Below, in pieces: positions 1 through 11,000 of a stretch of DNA of 64,000 nt; positions within the stretch are counted from its first letter, which is position 1; every line of letters begins with the position of its first letter. Where the stretch lies: positions 124,001-188,000 of the forward strand of contig NZ_JAEFCB010000005.1 of the NCBI RefSeq assembly GCF_016405905.1, written 5' to 3'. The position numbers and the translations under genes were made by a program. This stretch comes from Variovorax sp. IB41 (GTDB lineage: Bacteria > Pseudomonadota > Gammaproteobacteria > Burkholderiales > Burkholderiaceae_C). The notes beneath the pieces were generated by a model, which ran no database searches, was not told where the DNA came from, and saw only the letters and a list, made by a program, of their open reading frames with translations.

Positions 1-1
1 A

Positions 2-1126
2 GGCGCCAAGCTGCTCGTCGTGTTCCTGCGCGGCGCCTACGACTGCGCCAACCTGCTGGTGCCGACCGCCAGCGATTTCTACTACGCCTCGCGCCCCAAC
101 ATCGCCATCGCGCGACCGGGGCAGCCGGGCGGCGCGCTGCCGCTGGACGGCAACTGGGGCCTGCACCCCGCGCTCGCGCAGAGCGTGATGCCGCTCTTCC
201 AGCAGAAGCAGGCCTCGTTCATCGCCTTCGCGGGCACCGACGACTTGACGCGCAGCCACTTCGAAACGCAGGACTCCATCGAACTCGGGCAGGCACTCGG
301 CAAGCGCCGCGATTACCGCTCGGGCTTTCTCAATCGCCTGGCGGGCGTGCTCGGCGGCGGGCCCATCACCGACGTGTCGCCCATCGCCTTCACCGACCAG
401 CTGCCCATCGCGCTGCGCGGCGACGCCAAGGCCGCCAACATGGCGCTCGCGGGCAATGCGCGTTCGGGCATCGACGCGCGGCAGAGCCGGATCATCGCGT
501 CCATGTACCGCAACACGCCGCTCGCGCAGCCCGTGGCCGAGGGCTTCCAGGTGCGCGACGAAGTCATGCGCGCGGTGCAGGCCGAGATGGACGCGGCCAG
601 CCGCAACGCGATGACCGCCAAGGGCTTCGAGCTCGTCGCGCGCCGCATGGCCGTCTTGATGCGCGACCGCTTCGACCTCGGCTTCGTCGATGTCGGCGGT
701 TGGGACACGCACGTGGGGCAGGGCGCCGGCACCGGCTACCTCGCCAACCGTTTCGAGGAGCTGGGCCGGGGCGTCGCCGGTTTCGCACAGGAGATGGGTG
801 AGGACGCGTGGCGCCAGACCGTGGTGGTCGTCATCAGCGAGTTCGGCCGCACCTTTCGCGAGAACGGCAACCGGGGCACGGACCATGGGCATGGCACCGT
901 CTACTGGGTGCTCGGCGGTGGCCTTTCAGCGCAGGCGGGTGGGCGCATCGTCGGCGAGCAGCAGGCGCTGACGCAGGCCACGCTGTTCCAGAACCGCGAC
1001 TACCCGGTGCTCAATGAGTACCGGGCGGTGTTCGGTGGGCTGTTCAGCCGGATGTATGGGCTGTCGCCCGCGCAGTTGGGGCGGGTGTTCGAGGGTGTGG
1101 CGCCGCGAGATCTGCAACTGGTCTAG
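2..1126 (+). CDS. DUF1501 family protein, 5' end outside the window
   Basis: The reading frame is already open at base 2, so the gene is cut by the window edge and the true start is not visible; 374 residues are seen. The protein matches the DUF1501 family, sulfatase/alkaline-phosphatase-like proteins usually exported through the Tat pathway. Supporting motifs are GGWDTH near 694-711 and EFGRT followed by TDHGHG near 840-895, which carry the likely metal-binding His and Asp residues. In many bacteria the gene is paired with a DUF1800 gene just upstream, which would lie outside this window. Its stop overlaps by a few bases the stop of the convergent SUKH-like gene. Family is confident; the substrate is unknown. 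Confidence 0.85.
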   Translation, partial: GAKLLVVFLRGAYDCANLLVPTASDFYYASRPNIAIARPGQPGGALPLDGNWGLHPALAQSVMPLFQQKQASFIAFAGTDDLTRSHFETQDSIELGQALGKRRDYRSGFLNRLAGVLGGGPITDVSPIAFTDQLPIALRGDAKAANMALAGNARSGIDARQSRIIASMYRNTPLAQPVAEGFQVRDEVMRAVQAEMDAASRNAMTAKGFELVARRMAVLMRDRFDLGFVDVGGWDTHVGQGAGTGYLANRFEELGRGVAGFAQEMGEDAWRQTVVVVISEFGRTFRENGNRGTDHGHGTVYWVLGGGLSAQAGGRIVGEQQALTQATLFQNRDYPVLNEYRAVFGGLFSRMYGLSPAQLGRVFEGVAPRDLQLV

Positions 1127-1872
1127 CGGAGCCGGTCTGCGCGACAGCTCACCCGCGCGCCAAGCGCCTCGTAGTGGCGCACCAGATAGTCCTTCGCCTC
1201 GGCGCTGACGTTGTCGACCAGCAGCGGCAAGGGCAGCTGATGCTTGAGCTTGAGCAGGCTCGCGCCCGCCAGGTGCCTGTAGTCCGGATGCGCCTTGAGC
1301 GCGGTCAGCACCTGCAGGGGCTGGGCGCCCAGGTCCGTCAGATGCACGGTGTAGAAAAGCACCGCCGAGGGCGCGTCGTCCGGCGGCTCGGGCGCCTCGA
1401 CCTCGATGCGCGCCATCAGCATTTGAAGGTTCGGGAACAGCGGCTGCGGTGACCAGCGGCCGCTTCCGTGCCAGTCCCACAGCACCGGCACTTCGGGCTG
1501 GCCGATGTCGCCGATCAACGGATCGCCATCGGCGTTCTGCAGCACCACCCAATGCGGCTGCCACTGGCCCGTTTCGACGGCGTCGCTCCACACCAGATGA
1601 TCCGGCGTGCTCGCCGCCTGGTCCAGGATGAAGCGGTAGCCCTCCATGCCCGCCAGGAGGCTGGGCACGTCGACGGCGCTCGAGCCGGTGAGATCGCCGC
1701 GCCACCCCTCGCGCCAGTCCGGATCGTCAAGCACGAGGGACTGCGCTCCCATGCTGCGGCACCAGGCGAACCAGTCGTGCATCGCCGGGGGCAAAGGTGG
1801 CAGGGTGAACCGGGCGGCCAGCGAGGCCTGGATGGCTGCCCGGCTGGGCCAGTTGTCGCGTGTCAGTGCCAT
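1123..1872 (-). CDS. SUKH (SMI1/KNR4)-like protein with a ribosomal L7/L12-like C-terminal domain
   Basis: A 249-residue cytoplasmic protein; the ATG at 1872 was chosen because the upstream in-frame stretch is low-complexity Arg/Ala. Residues about 105-155 carry a SUKH-like pattern: HWVVLQNADGDPLIGDIG, then WDWHGSGRW. Residues about 175-245 resemble the C-terminal domain of ribosomal protein L7/L12 (VHLTDLG at the start, VSAEAKDYLVRHYEALGARV at the end). SUKH proteins are often immunity proteins of polymorphic toxin systems. This gene follows a giant TpsA protein on the same strand, the position of CdiI in contact-dependent inhibition loci. However, the TpsA shows no obvious toxin tail, so the immunity role is inference. 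The domain reading is by eye and moderately sure. Confidence 0.6.
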   Translation of the reverse strand: MALTRDNWPSRAAIQASLAARFTLPPLPPAMHDWFAWCRSMGAQSLVLDDPDWREGWRGDLTGSSAVDVPSLLAGMEGYRFILDQAASTPDHLVWSDAVETGQWQPHWVVLQNADGDPLIGDIGQPEVPVLWDWHGSGRWSPQPLFPNLQMLMARIEVEAPEPPDDAPSAVLFYTVHLTDLGAQPLQVLTALKAHPDYRHLAGASLLKLKHQLPLPLLVDNVSAEAKDYLVRHYEALGARVSCRADRLR

Positions 1873-2022
1873 GGAATGCGTGAGGATTTCCGCGGCTTGC
1901 CGCCGGTATCGGCGGGATGTTGCCACAGGGGCCGTCGGGGTGGCCGCCGCCGCACTCGCCCGACCCGCTGGCAACCCTGGCGAGGCCGCTCGCCCGGAAG
2001 GACGGCGCCTCGCCTCGAACCT

Positions 2023-2057
2023 GCCTCGACCGATCTGCAAGGCAGATCGGTCGAGGC
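2023..2057 (-). terminator. Perfect 16-bp hairpin between the TpsA and SUKH-like genes
   Basis: Bases 2023-2038 and 2042-2057 are exact reverse complements around a 3-base loop. The hairpin starts 8 bases after the stop of the TpsA gene. There is no U-run after it, so it may stabilise the mRNA 3' end or attenuate read-through into the SUKH-like gene rather than act as a classical intrinsic terminator. Confidence 0.5.
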
Positions 2058-2064
2058 CAGCGCT

Positions 2065-5000
2065 CTAGTTCCCCGAGAAAGTCATCGGCACGTTCTTCAC
2101 CGAGCCGTCCGCCTGCGGCACCTTGACGTTGACCTTGAGTTCGCCCTTGAAGTCGGCCGGCGGGGTACCGCTGAACTTGCCCGTGGCGGGATCGAGCTTG
2201 AGCCAGGTCGGCAGCGGTGCACCGCTGGCCGTGGTGGCCGCGACGGTCTTGCCTGCGGGCAGCTTGTCGGGCATGGGCACGCTGGCCGTGATCTGGCGCG
2301 TGGCGGGGCTCGCGGTGCCTTGCGTCACCGTCACGCCCTGGCCGCCGCTCAGCGTCGTCTTCTGGCTGGTGTTGCTCGATTCCGTCTCGACGCTCGCGGT
2401 GGCCACGCCGCTGCCCTTCTTTTGGGCGAGCGGATCCTTGGCGGGCGTTCCTGTCGTACTGCCAGTGCCTCCAGTGCCTACAGTGCCACTGGTCCCACTG
2501 GTCCCACTGGTCCCACCGGTTCCACCGGTTCCACTGGTTCCGCTGGTCCCGCCGGTCCCACCGGTGCTTCCACCCGTCCCCGTACCCGTCTTCTTCTCCG
2601 GCTGCAGGCTCGAGCCGGAAGCCGAAACGCCGACGTCGACGCCCAGCGAACTCGAACTGCTCTTCGCCTCGGTCTGCGTCACCTTGCCGCCCGCCGTCAC
2701 GCCGACGGCGCCGGTAGCCGCGACCTGCGTGCCTTCGAGCGAGGTGTTCTTGCCCGAGGACAGCGCGATGTTGCCGCCGTTGCTCGTGATGCTCGCGCCG
2801 GTTGCGATGTTGCTGTCGGCCTTGCTGTAGCCCACGCCCACCGAGGCTTCGCCGCTGCGCTCGTCCATGGTCTTGCCGCCGGTGGTCTTGCCGCCGGTCG
2901 TGGTGCCGCCCACGTTCTCCTTCTTGCCGCCCGAGGCCGCCGCCGACACGTCCACGCTCAGCGACTCGCTGCTCGAGACGCTGCGTGCCGCGTTGAACGC
3001 GAGGTTGCCGCCCGCCGCCACCGACACGTCGCTGTTGCTGGCGATGGTGGTGCCCGTGAAGGTGGCGTCGCCGCCGCTCTTGATCGTGAGCGGGCCGCTG
3101 CCGCTCTTGATGCTGCCGGCCACGTCTTCGTTGCTGCTGGCCGTCGACTTGGCGTAGCTGACGTCCGCGCTCGCGCTGCCGCTCTTGGCGCCGGCGGACA
3201 CGGCCACGTCCACGCCCACGTCCTGGCTGCTCGAGGTGCTGGTGTTCTTGGCGGCCGCGAAGTCGAGCTTGCCGCCGGTCGTCACGCTGGCGCCGCCGCC
3301 GGCCGCGAGGTTGGTGCCCTCCAGGCGCGTGTCGCCCGTGGTGGTCACGCTGAGGTTGCCCCCGGACGTGATGCCGCCCACCACCGCCGTGCTGCTGCTG
3401 CCGCTGGCGGTGCCGCCCGCATAGTTCACGCCCACCGCGGCGCTCTTGTTCACGAGGTCGACGCTCACGCTGCCGCCCGCGCTGGTGCTGTTGCTGCTGC
3501 TGCTGGCCGTGTCCCTGGCGGCCGTGTAGTCGAGCGAGCTGGCGCCGATCGTCACGTCCTTGCCGGCGGCGATGTTGGTGCCTTCCATCGTGGTGGCGCC
3601 GCTGGACGTGCTGCTCACGTTGCCGCCGACCTTGATGTTCGACACCACCGCATTGCTCGTGGCCGACTTCTCGCTGGCATCGTCGTGCTGGTAGCTGGCG
3701 CGGATGCCCGCGCCCGCGTCGGTCGACGTTCCGCCCGGCTTGCCCGCGCCGGGGCCCGCGCTGGCGCTGGCGCCCGCTTCGGCGGACGCTTCGGCATAGA
3801 CGCCCAGCTTGGCCGTATCGGTCGCGGTGTTCGACGAACTGTAGGTCGTGTTCGCCGCCGCCTTGCTGGTGATGGTGGTGGCCGACTGCGTGAAGTTGCC
3901 GCCTGCCTCGATCTGCGTGCCCACATCGGTGATGTTGTTGGTGGCGGTGCGCGTGATGCTGCCGCCGGCCGAGATGCCCGAGGTCTGCGCCGTGGTCGAA
4001 CCGTCCAGCGTGCTGCCGCGCGTGTTCGAGCCGTAGATGCCGACCTCGCCCGAGGCCTCCGCCTTGGCCGAAACGCCGGCCTGCGCGCCGAGGCCGGCCG
4101 ACGCGCCGCCTTCCACGCCGGCCTTGGCACTGCCGCTGGCATAGAGGCCGGCGGTGGTCACGCTGCTGCTGGTGCTCACCTCGTGCCTGTCGTCGACCGC
4201 CTTGAACGTCATGTCCTTGGCGTCCAGCTTCATGTCCGCACCCGAGGCCAGCTTGGAGCCTTCCACGTTCAGCGTGTCGCTCGCCTTGATGCCGAGGTTG
4301 CCGCCCGCGCCGATCGAGGAGCCCTGGTTCTTCGTGTCCAGCGTGCTCGTGGTGGTGTCGCTCTTCTGCACGAGGTCCAGGTGGTTTTCGGTGCTGGCCG
4401 ACACGCCCGCCGATGCCTGCGCGCCGGCATTGGGAATGCCCTTGCCCGCTGCCGCGCTCGCGCCGGCTTGCGCCTCCGCCTTGGCGGTGTTGTCGGTGCT
4501 GGCCATGAGGCCGACGCGGGTCGTGCTCACGTTGGTGGTGGAGGTCGACTTGTCCTCGGCCGCGAGCAGGTTCACGTTCTTGGCGTTCACCGTCGCATTG
4601 CCGCCAGCGTTCACCGAGGAGCCTTGCAGCGTCACGTCGTTGCTCGCGTTGACCGTGAGATTGCCGCCGAAGCCGAGGCTGGAGCCGACGTGCTTCAGGT
4701 CGGTGGTCTGGGTCGTGGTGGTGGTGTCGGCGCTGAACGCCAGGCCGGCCGAGCCTTGGCCCGAGGCCTGCGCGCTGGCTTGCGCGGATGCCGAGGCCGA
4801 TGCGCCGTTGTGGTCGCTCTTGGAGGCCGACGCCGCGCCCGCACCGGCGCTGGCCGAGCTGCTGCCCGATGCGCCGACCTGCATGATGCCGCTCTGCTTG
4901 ACCGTGGTGTTGGTCTCGTCGTAGTTGCGGCCTGCAAGCACGTTGACATTGGTGGCGCTGACGGTGCCGTTGCCCTTCACGTCGACGCTGGAGCCCTGCA

Positions 5001-8000
5001 CCGTGATGTCGTTTTTGGCGGTGAGCGATGCATTGCCGCCCACCTGCAGCGTGCTGGCGACGTTGCGGACCGAGTTCGAGTCGGTGGTCACGGCCGTCGT
5101 GCCGTACAGCGAGTTGTTCATGCCCATGCCGGCCGAGTTGCTCTCGGTGTGCGTGGTCTTGCTGTTCTCGCGCGCAATGATGTTCAGGTCCCCGCCGGCC
5201 TTCAGGTCGGCGTTGCCCGCGGCCTTGGTGTCGGTGCCGGCCAGCGTGATGTTCTTGCCCGCATCGATCGACAGGTTGCCGCCGCTCGTGAGGCCCGACT
5301 TCACCTGGGTGACCGTGGTCGTGGTGGTGGTGGTCGAGCCGCTGCTGAAGGCGGTGTTGTAGCTGCTGTGCGTGGTGTCGGCGGACTTGTTCTGGATCGT
5401 GTCGAAGGTCACGTCGCCGCCGGCCTTCAGGCTCGCATCGCCGCCGGCGGTCACGTTGGCGCCGGTGTTGGTGATGTTCTTGGCCGCATCCAGCGAGAGC
5501 GTTCCGGTCGATTCGATCGACGCCGTCTTGCCGATGTCGGTCGCATAGCGCTGCTCGCCGCCCGAGCCGCTGGCCGTGGTCTGGTTGACGATGCTGCCCT
5601 GCGTGGAGCTGACGGCCACATTGCCGCCCTTGATCGTGCCCGAGGTGTTGGTCACGTCGCCGACGGACACCACGGTGAGCGCCTGCGTGCCGGCGATGGT
5701 GCCGCCGCTGTTGGTCAGCGAGGTCAGGCTGAGGTTGGCGGTGTCCGCCGTGATGACCGCGCCCTGCGTGAGGCCGTTGCGGGTCTTGGGCGACAGGTAG
5801 ACCACGGGCGCGAGCACCACCTGGCCGTCGATCTCGGTCTGCACCATCCACACGATGTCGTGCGTGAGCTTGGCCTGCTGCTCGGGCGAGAGGGCCTGGC
5901 CGTAGACGAGGCCGAGCGCCTTGCTTTCGCCGGCGGCCGAGTCCATGAGTGCTTGCACCTGGGTGCCCGCGTCCTTAGCGCCCGCGAGCAGCGAATTGCC
6001 CGTCTGCGCGATGAGCTGCTGCTTGATCAGGTAGGCCTCGTAGCTCGAATCGCCCAGGCGGCGCACCAGCGTGTCGGCGTCGTAGCCCAGGAGCTTGGCC
6101 AGGTAGTCGGAGCCGACGGTGGACGAGCCGATCTGGTAGCGCGGATTGCTCTCCACCAGGTACTTGGCGCCCGGCTCCCTGGCGATCACGTACAGGCCGT
6201 TCGGGTTGGTCGGCAGCGGGATGTTGATGCCGCCGAACGAGGTGCCCTGCACGCCGTTGGCCGCGTTCACCGCGACGAACGAGATGGCCGGGCGCCCATT
6301 GAGCGTCGTGACGGGGGTGACGCTGCCGGCGGCCGCGCCGGTGGTGCCCGTGGCCGCGCCGCCGACGGTGCCCTTGGTGGCGTTGCCGCCGTTCACTGCC
6401 GACACCGCGGCGGTCTTGGCGCCGCCCTTCTTCATGTCCGCCGCCTGCGCCGCGGTGGACCCGTTGTTGGTGAGGGCGAAGCTGGTGCCGGTGTTCAGCA
6501 CGCGGGCGTAGACGCCGGCGCCGATGTTGCTGATTTCGGTGACGGCGTTGGTGGTGTTGTCGTTGATGACCCGCCGTTCGTAGTAAGTTTCGCCGCCCGC
6601 CGCGATGTACTTGGTTTCCTCGGTCCAGGTGCGCGTGTAGGAGGTGCGCTGTAGCGCGAGGTCGTCGTTGACGAACGTCGGGTTGCTGCCGCTGCCCGAG
6701 AACGTGACGACGTCGCCCGAGATCACGCCGCCCAGGTTCTTGCCGCTGTTGAAGGTCAGGCTGACCGCGCCGGCCCCGGTGATCTGGGGCTTGATCGTGG
6801 GCGTGCCGCCCGCGTAGGTCTGGTCCTTGTACCAGGTCTGCTTGTAGTACCAGCTCTCGTACTGGTCGCAGCAGCCGTGGCCGTTGTAGCCCTGGCTGTC
6901 ATGGCCCGTCTCCGTTTGCACGCGCGTGGTCTCGGTGCCGTAGGTGCGGGTGTCTCCGCCCAGCACCTCGTTGCGCAGGTCGCGTGCGGCGATCGTGATG
7001 GCGCCGTTGCTGTCGATGGTGCTGTTGTTCACCAGCGTGTCGGCGCTCAGGGTGACCGACTTGCCGGCGCTGATCGTGCCCTGGTAGGCGCTCAGCGTGG
7101 CGGCGTTGGTGAGCGTGCCCGACGCGGCCGAGGCCGTGAGCGCGTTGCCCGCATACAGCGCGCCCCGGTTCGTGAGGCCGCCGGCCGCGGTCACGTTGAG
7201 GTCGTGCAGCGCCGCGATGCCGCCGGTCAAGCCGTTGGTGAGCGACGGTGCGGTCACGGCGAGGTCGTTGCCCGAGAAGAGCAGGCCGTTGTTGGTCAGC
7301 GCACTGGTCGTGGTGATGCGGGTCTGCGACGGATTGGCCTGGTCGGTCGAACCCAGCACGGCCGAGTTGGCACCCGCCAGCGCCAGCGTGCCGAGCGTGA
7401 GCGTCATGTCGCGGTCGGACGACAGCGTGGCGCCGTTCGCCAGGTTGACGGTGCCCAGCGCGGCGGTGAGCTTCTGGCCGACCACCGTGCCGGCGGCGCC
7501 GATGCTGAGCGTGCTCGCGCCGGTGCCGTTCACCGAGAGCGTGCCGCTTCGGCTCTGCATGAGGCCGTTGACGGTGGCCGCGTAGTTGTTGCCGCTTCGG
7601 CTTTGCAGCGCGAGGTCGCGTTCCGCGATGACGGTGCCGGCGCTGGTGAGGCCGCCCGTGCCCACGCCCAGCGTGAGCGCGCCCGCGGACTGGATCTTGC
7701 CGTCGTTCGCGATCGTCGTGGCGGCCACCGAGCCGGCGCCAGCCGCGGCGGTGGCCACGGTCAGCACGCCGCCGGTGCGGTTGGTGAGCGTGTTGGCCAC
7801 GTTCACCGTGCTGTCGCTGCGCGTGCCGCCCTGCAGGGTGCCGGCGTTGTCGATGCTCGCCACATTGAGGGCCAGCCCGTCGCCGAGCATCTTGCTGTTG
7901 GCCGAGGTGACCAGCGCGGCGCCCGTGCCCTGCACCGACAGCTGCCTGCCGGCCTGCACGGTCGCCGTGCCGCCGCTGTTGTTCAGGCCCGCCGTCACGT

Positions 8001-11000
8001 TGGCCGTGAGATTGCCCGTGGCGATGAGCTTGCCGGTGTTGTCGATCTGGTTCGCGCCGAGCGTCGCGTCATTCGCGCTTTGCAGCGTGCCGCTGTTGGC
8101 CAGGGTGCCGGTGACGGTCACGCTGTCCGCGGCGGTGCCCTGTTGCGACAGGATCCAGGTGCCCTTGTTGTCGAAGGCGCCCACGGCGACGGTGCTGCCG
8201 GTGTTCGCCTGTATGCGGCCGGTCGCGGCGTTGGTCGCGTTCGCGGCCTTGATCGCGAAGGCCTGGTCGGCCAGCAGCGTTCCGCTGTTGGTGAGGATCT
8301 GCGTCGCGCCGCCGTTGCGATCGGCGATGTCGATGTTGTTCGTCGCATGCACGGTGCCGCTGTTGTTCAGCGTGCCGTTCACGCGCAGCGTGGCGGTGCC
8401 CGCGCTGGCCTCGATGGCGCCTGCGTTGGCGAGGCCGTTGCCCGCCTGGATCGCGACGCTCTGGCCCTTCATCGTGCCGGTGGCGGCATTGCTCGCCAGG
8501 TTGCCGGCGGTGAGCGTGAGGGCGGTGCCTGCCTGCACGACGCCGCCCGCGGCGTTGCCCAGGTCGCCCGTGGTGGTCGCGTCGATCTTGCCCGCGGCCA
8601 GCATGTTGCCGCTGTTGAGGAGGCTCGCGGCCGTGACGCCCAGGTCGCCCGCGCTCTGCAGCGTGCCGCTGTTGGTGGCGGCGCCCGAGACGGCGATCTG
8701 GTCCGTCGCGCCCGCGTTCTGCGACAGCAGCCAGGTCCCCGCGTTGTTCAACGCGCCCAGCGTGGCGGTGCTGCCGGAGGCTGCCTGCGTCCAGCCGGCG
8801 GCCGTGTTGCTGAACGATGCGGCCTTCAGTGCCAGTGCCTGTTCGGCCAGCAGCTTGCCGCTGTTGACGATGGCCTCGGTCGCGCCGCCCGTGCGGTCGG
8901 CGATGTCGATGTTGCCCTTGGCGTGCAGCTGGCCGCTGTTGGTCAGCGTGCCGTCCACGCGCAGCGTGGCGTTGCCGGTGTCGGCCGTGGCGATGCCCGC
9001 GTTGTTCAGGCCGTTGGCGGCCGTGAGGTTCAGCGCCGCTGCCTTCAGCACGCCGGTGCCGGTGTTGGTGACGGTGCCGCCGCCGGTCACGCCGAGCGTG
9101 CCGCCGGCCTGCGCGATGCCGCTGTTGGTGAAGTCCTTGCTCGTTGTCGCTGCCAGGTCGGTGACTGCGAGGAGGGTGCCGCTGTTGTCCACCTGGCCCG
9201 CGTTCACCGCGACGGCGCCCGCGCCCTGCAGCGTGCCGCTGTTGGCGAGCGTGCCCGTCACGGTGACGTTGTCGCTCGCGCCGGCTGCCTGCGACAGCAG
9301 CCACGCGCCCTGGTTGTCCATGCTGGCCGCGTTGACGGTGCTTCCCGTTTGCGCCTGCACGCGCCCTGCGGCCGTGTTGCTCACGGCGGCGGCCTTCAAC
9401 AACAACGCTTGCTCTGTCAGCAGCGTGCCACTGTTCGCGAGGCTGGCCGTCGCGAGGCCGTTGCGGCCGGCGATGTCCAGGTTCTGTGCGGCGTGGATCT
9501 GGCCGCTGTTGGCGATGGCGCCGTCGACGCGCACCGTGACCGCGCCCTTGTCGGCCGATACCGTGCCCGCGTTCTCCAGGCCGTTGCCCGACGTCAGCGC
9601 GAGGTTGCCGCCCAGCGATTGCAGCGCGCCGCCCGCGGCGGTGCCGATCTTGCCGCTCGCGGTGAGCGTCATGTTCCCGGCCGACTGCAACGCGGCCAGG
9701 CCCAGCGCCAGGTCGCCGTTGCCGGCGCTGGCGATCAGCGTGCCGCCGCTGCTGTAGAGCTTGGTCGCGCCCGTGGTCACGAGGTTGCCGAAGGTGCCGT
9801 TCCAGGCACCGCCCGCGCTCCATTCCGTCGCGCCGAGCGAGGCTGTGTCGCCCACGGCCAGCGCCAGTGCGCCGCCCGCGTGGCGCAGGTTGTTGTTGGC
9901 GATGCCGGCGCCGCTGGCCGTGTCCAGCAGGCTGGCCGCGCTCACCGAGAGGTCGGTGCCCGCGACGAGCGCGCTGCCCGCGATCGACGTGCCGCCCGTG
10001 GACGAAAGAGACAGCGCGCCGGTCGATGTGAGGCTCGCGTCGGTCAGCGCGAGTGCGCCGGCGCCGGTGCCCGTGGTGCTCACGTTCACGTCGGTCGCGG
10101 CCGAGATGCGGTTCTGCAGCTCGACCTTGCCTGCGGCGGTGAGCGTGAAGTCGCTCGCGCTGGCTGCGGCGTCGCCCAGCATGCGCACGCCCACGCCGGC
10201 TTCGGTGGAGCTCAGGCGGATGCGGTTGGCGTACATGCCGCCGAGCACGGCGGTGTCGATCGAATAGACCGGTGCATTGCCCGTCGGCGTGGCGGCGCCC
10301 GTGACGGCGCGCGTGTCGTAGCTCCATTTGTTGGTGCCGGCCGCAATGCTCAGGTCCTGCGCGTTGATGGGCGCTTCGATGCGCACCGAGCGGGTCACCA
10401 GGTCGAGCACCTGCTGTGCCGTCGCGTTCAGGCCGGTGCCCGTGATGAGGATGTCGCCCTGGCCCACGCTGAAGCCGCCGAGCCCGCCGTTCGAGGCAAG
10501 GAAGGGGTTGCCCGTGCTCAGCGTCACGCGGTCGGTGTTGATGAAGCCGCAGCCCGAGCAGGTGATGCCGTAGGGGTTGGCGAGCACCACGTCGGCCCTG
10601 CCGCCGAGCACTTCGGTGAAGCCGGCCAGGGTGCTGCGGTTGTTGGACACCACTTCGTTCAGGATCACGCGCGCCGCGCTGGACTGGTTGAAGTTCGCCG
10701 TGACCTGGCCCGCAAGCTGCGACTGCCAGGCGATCTGCGCCGCGCTGGTCGTGTTGTTGAGGATGAGGCCGATCGGGTTGACGTTGAAGCTGTTGTACCG
10801 GTTGTGCGACAGCCCGGCCGCATTGGCCTGGTTGATGTTCACCACCGTCACGCCATTGGGCGCGACATACGCGTTGAGCTGGGTGCCCGGCGCCACGACG
10901 ACCGAGGCGACCTGCGCCAGCGCGAAGGGCGGAAGCAGCACCATCGCGCCAATGGCAACGAGGTTGCGGCTGCGCGAGACGGCCGTGCCGGTCGTGCCGC

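Noticed and set aside
2450..2590. Gly/Thr/Ser direct repeats in the TpsA 3' part, considered as a CRISPR-like or tandem array
   Set aside because: The repeats read in frame as a linker and there are no unique spacers.
1727..5851. Second minus-strand frame of 1374 codons overlapping TpsA
   Set aside because: It is out of frame with the TpsA gene, is His/Gln/Arg-rich, and is a shift product of repeated DNA.
1468..6654. Open frame of 1728 codons on the plus strand across the TpsA gene
   Set aside because: It is the mirror of the repetitive, GC-rich TpsA frame. It is Arg/Ala/Gly-rich, has no ribosome site or domains, and the minus-strand frame has clear family motifs.
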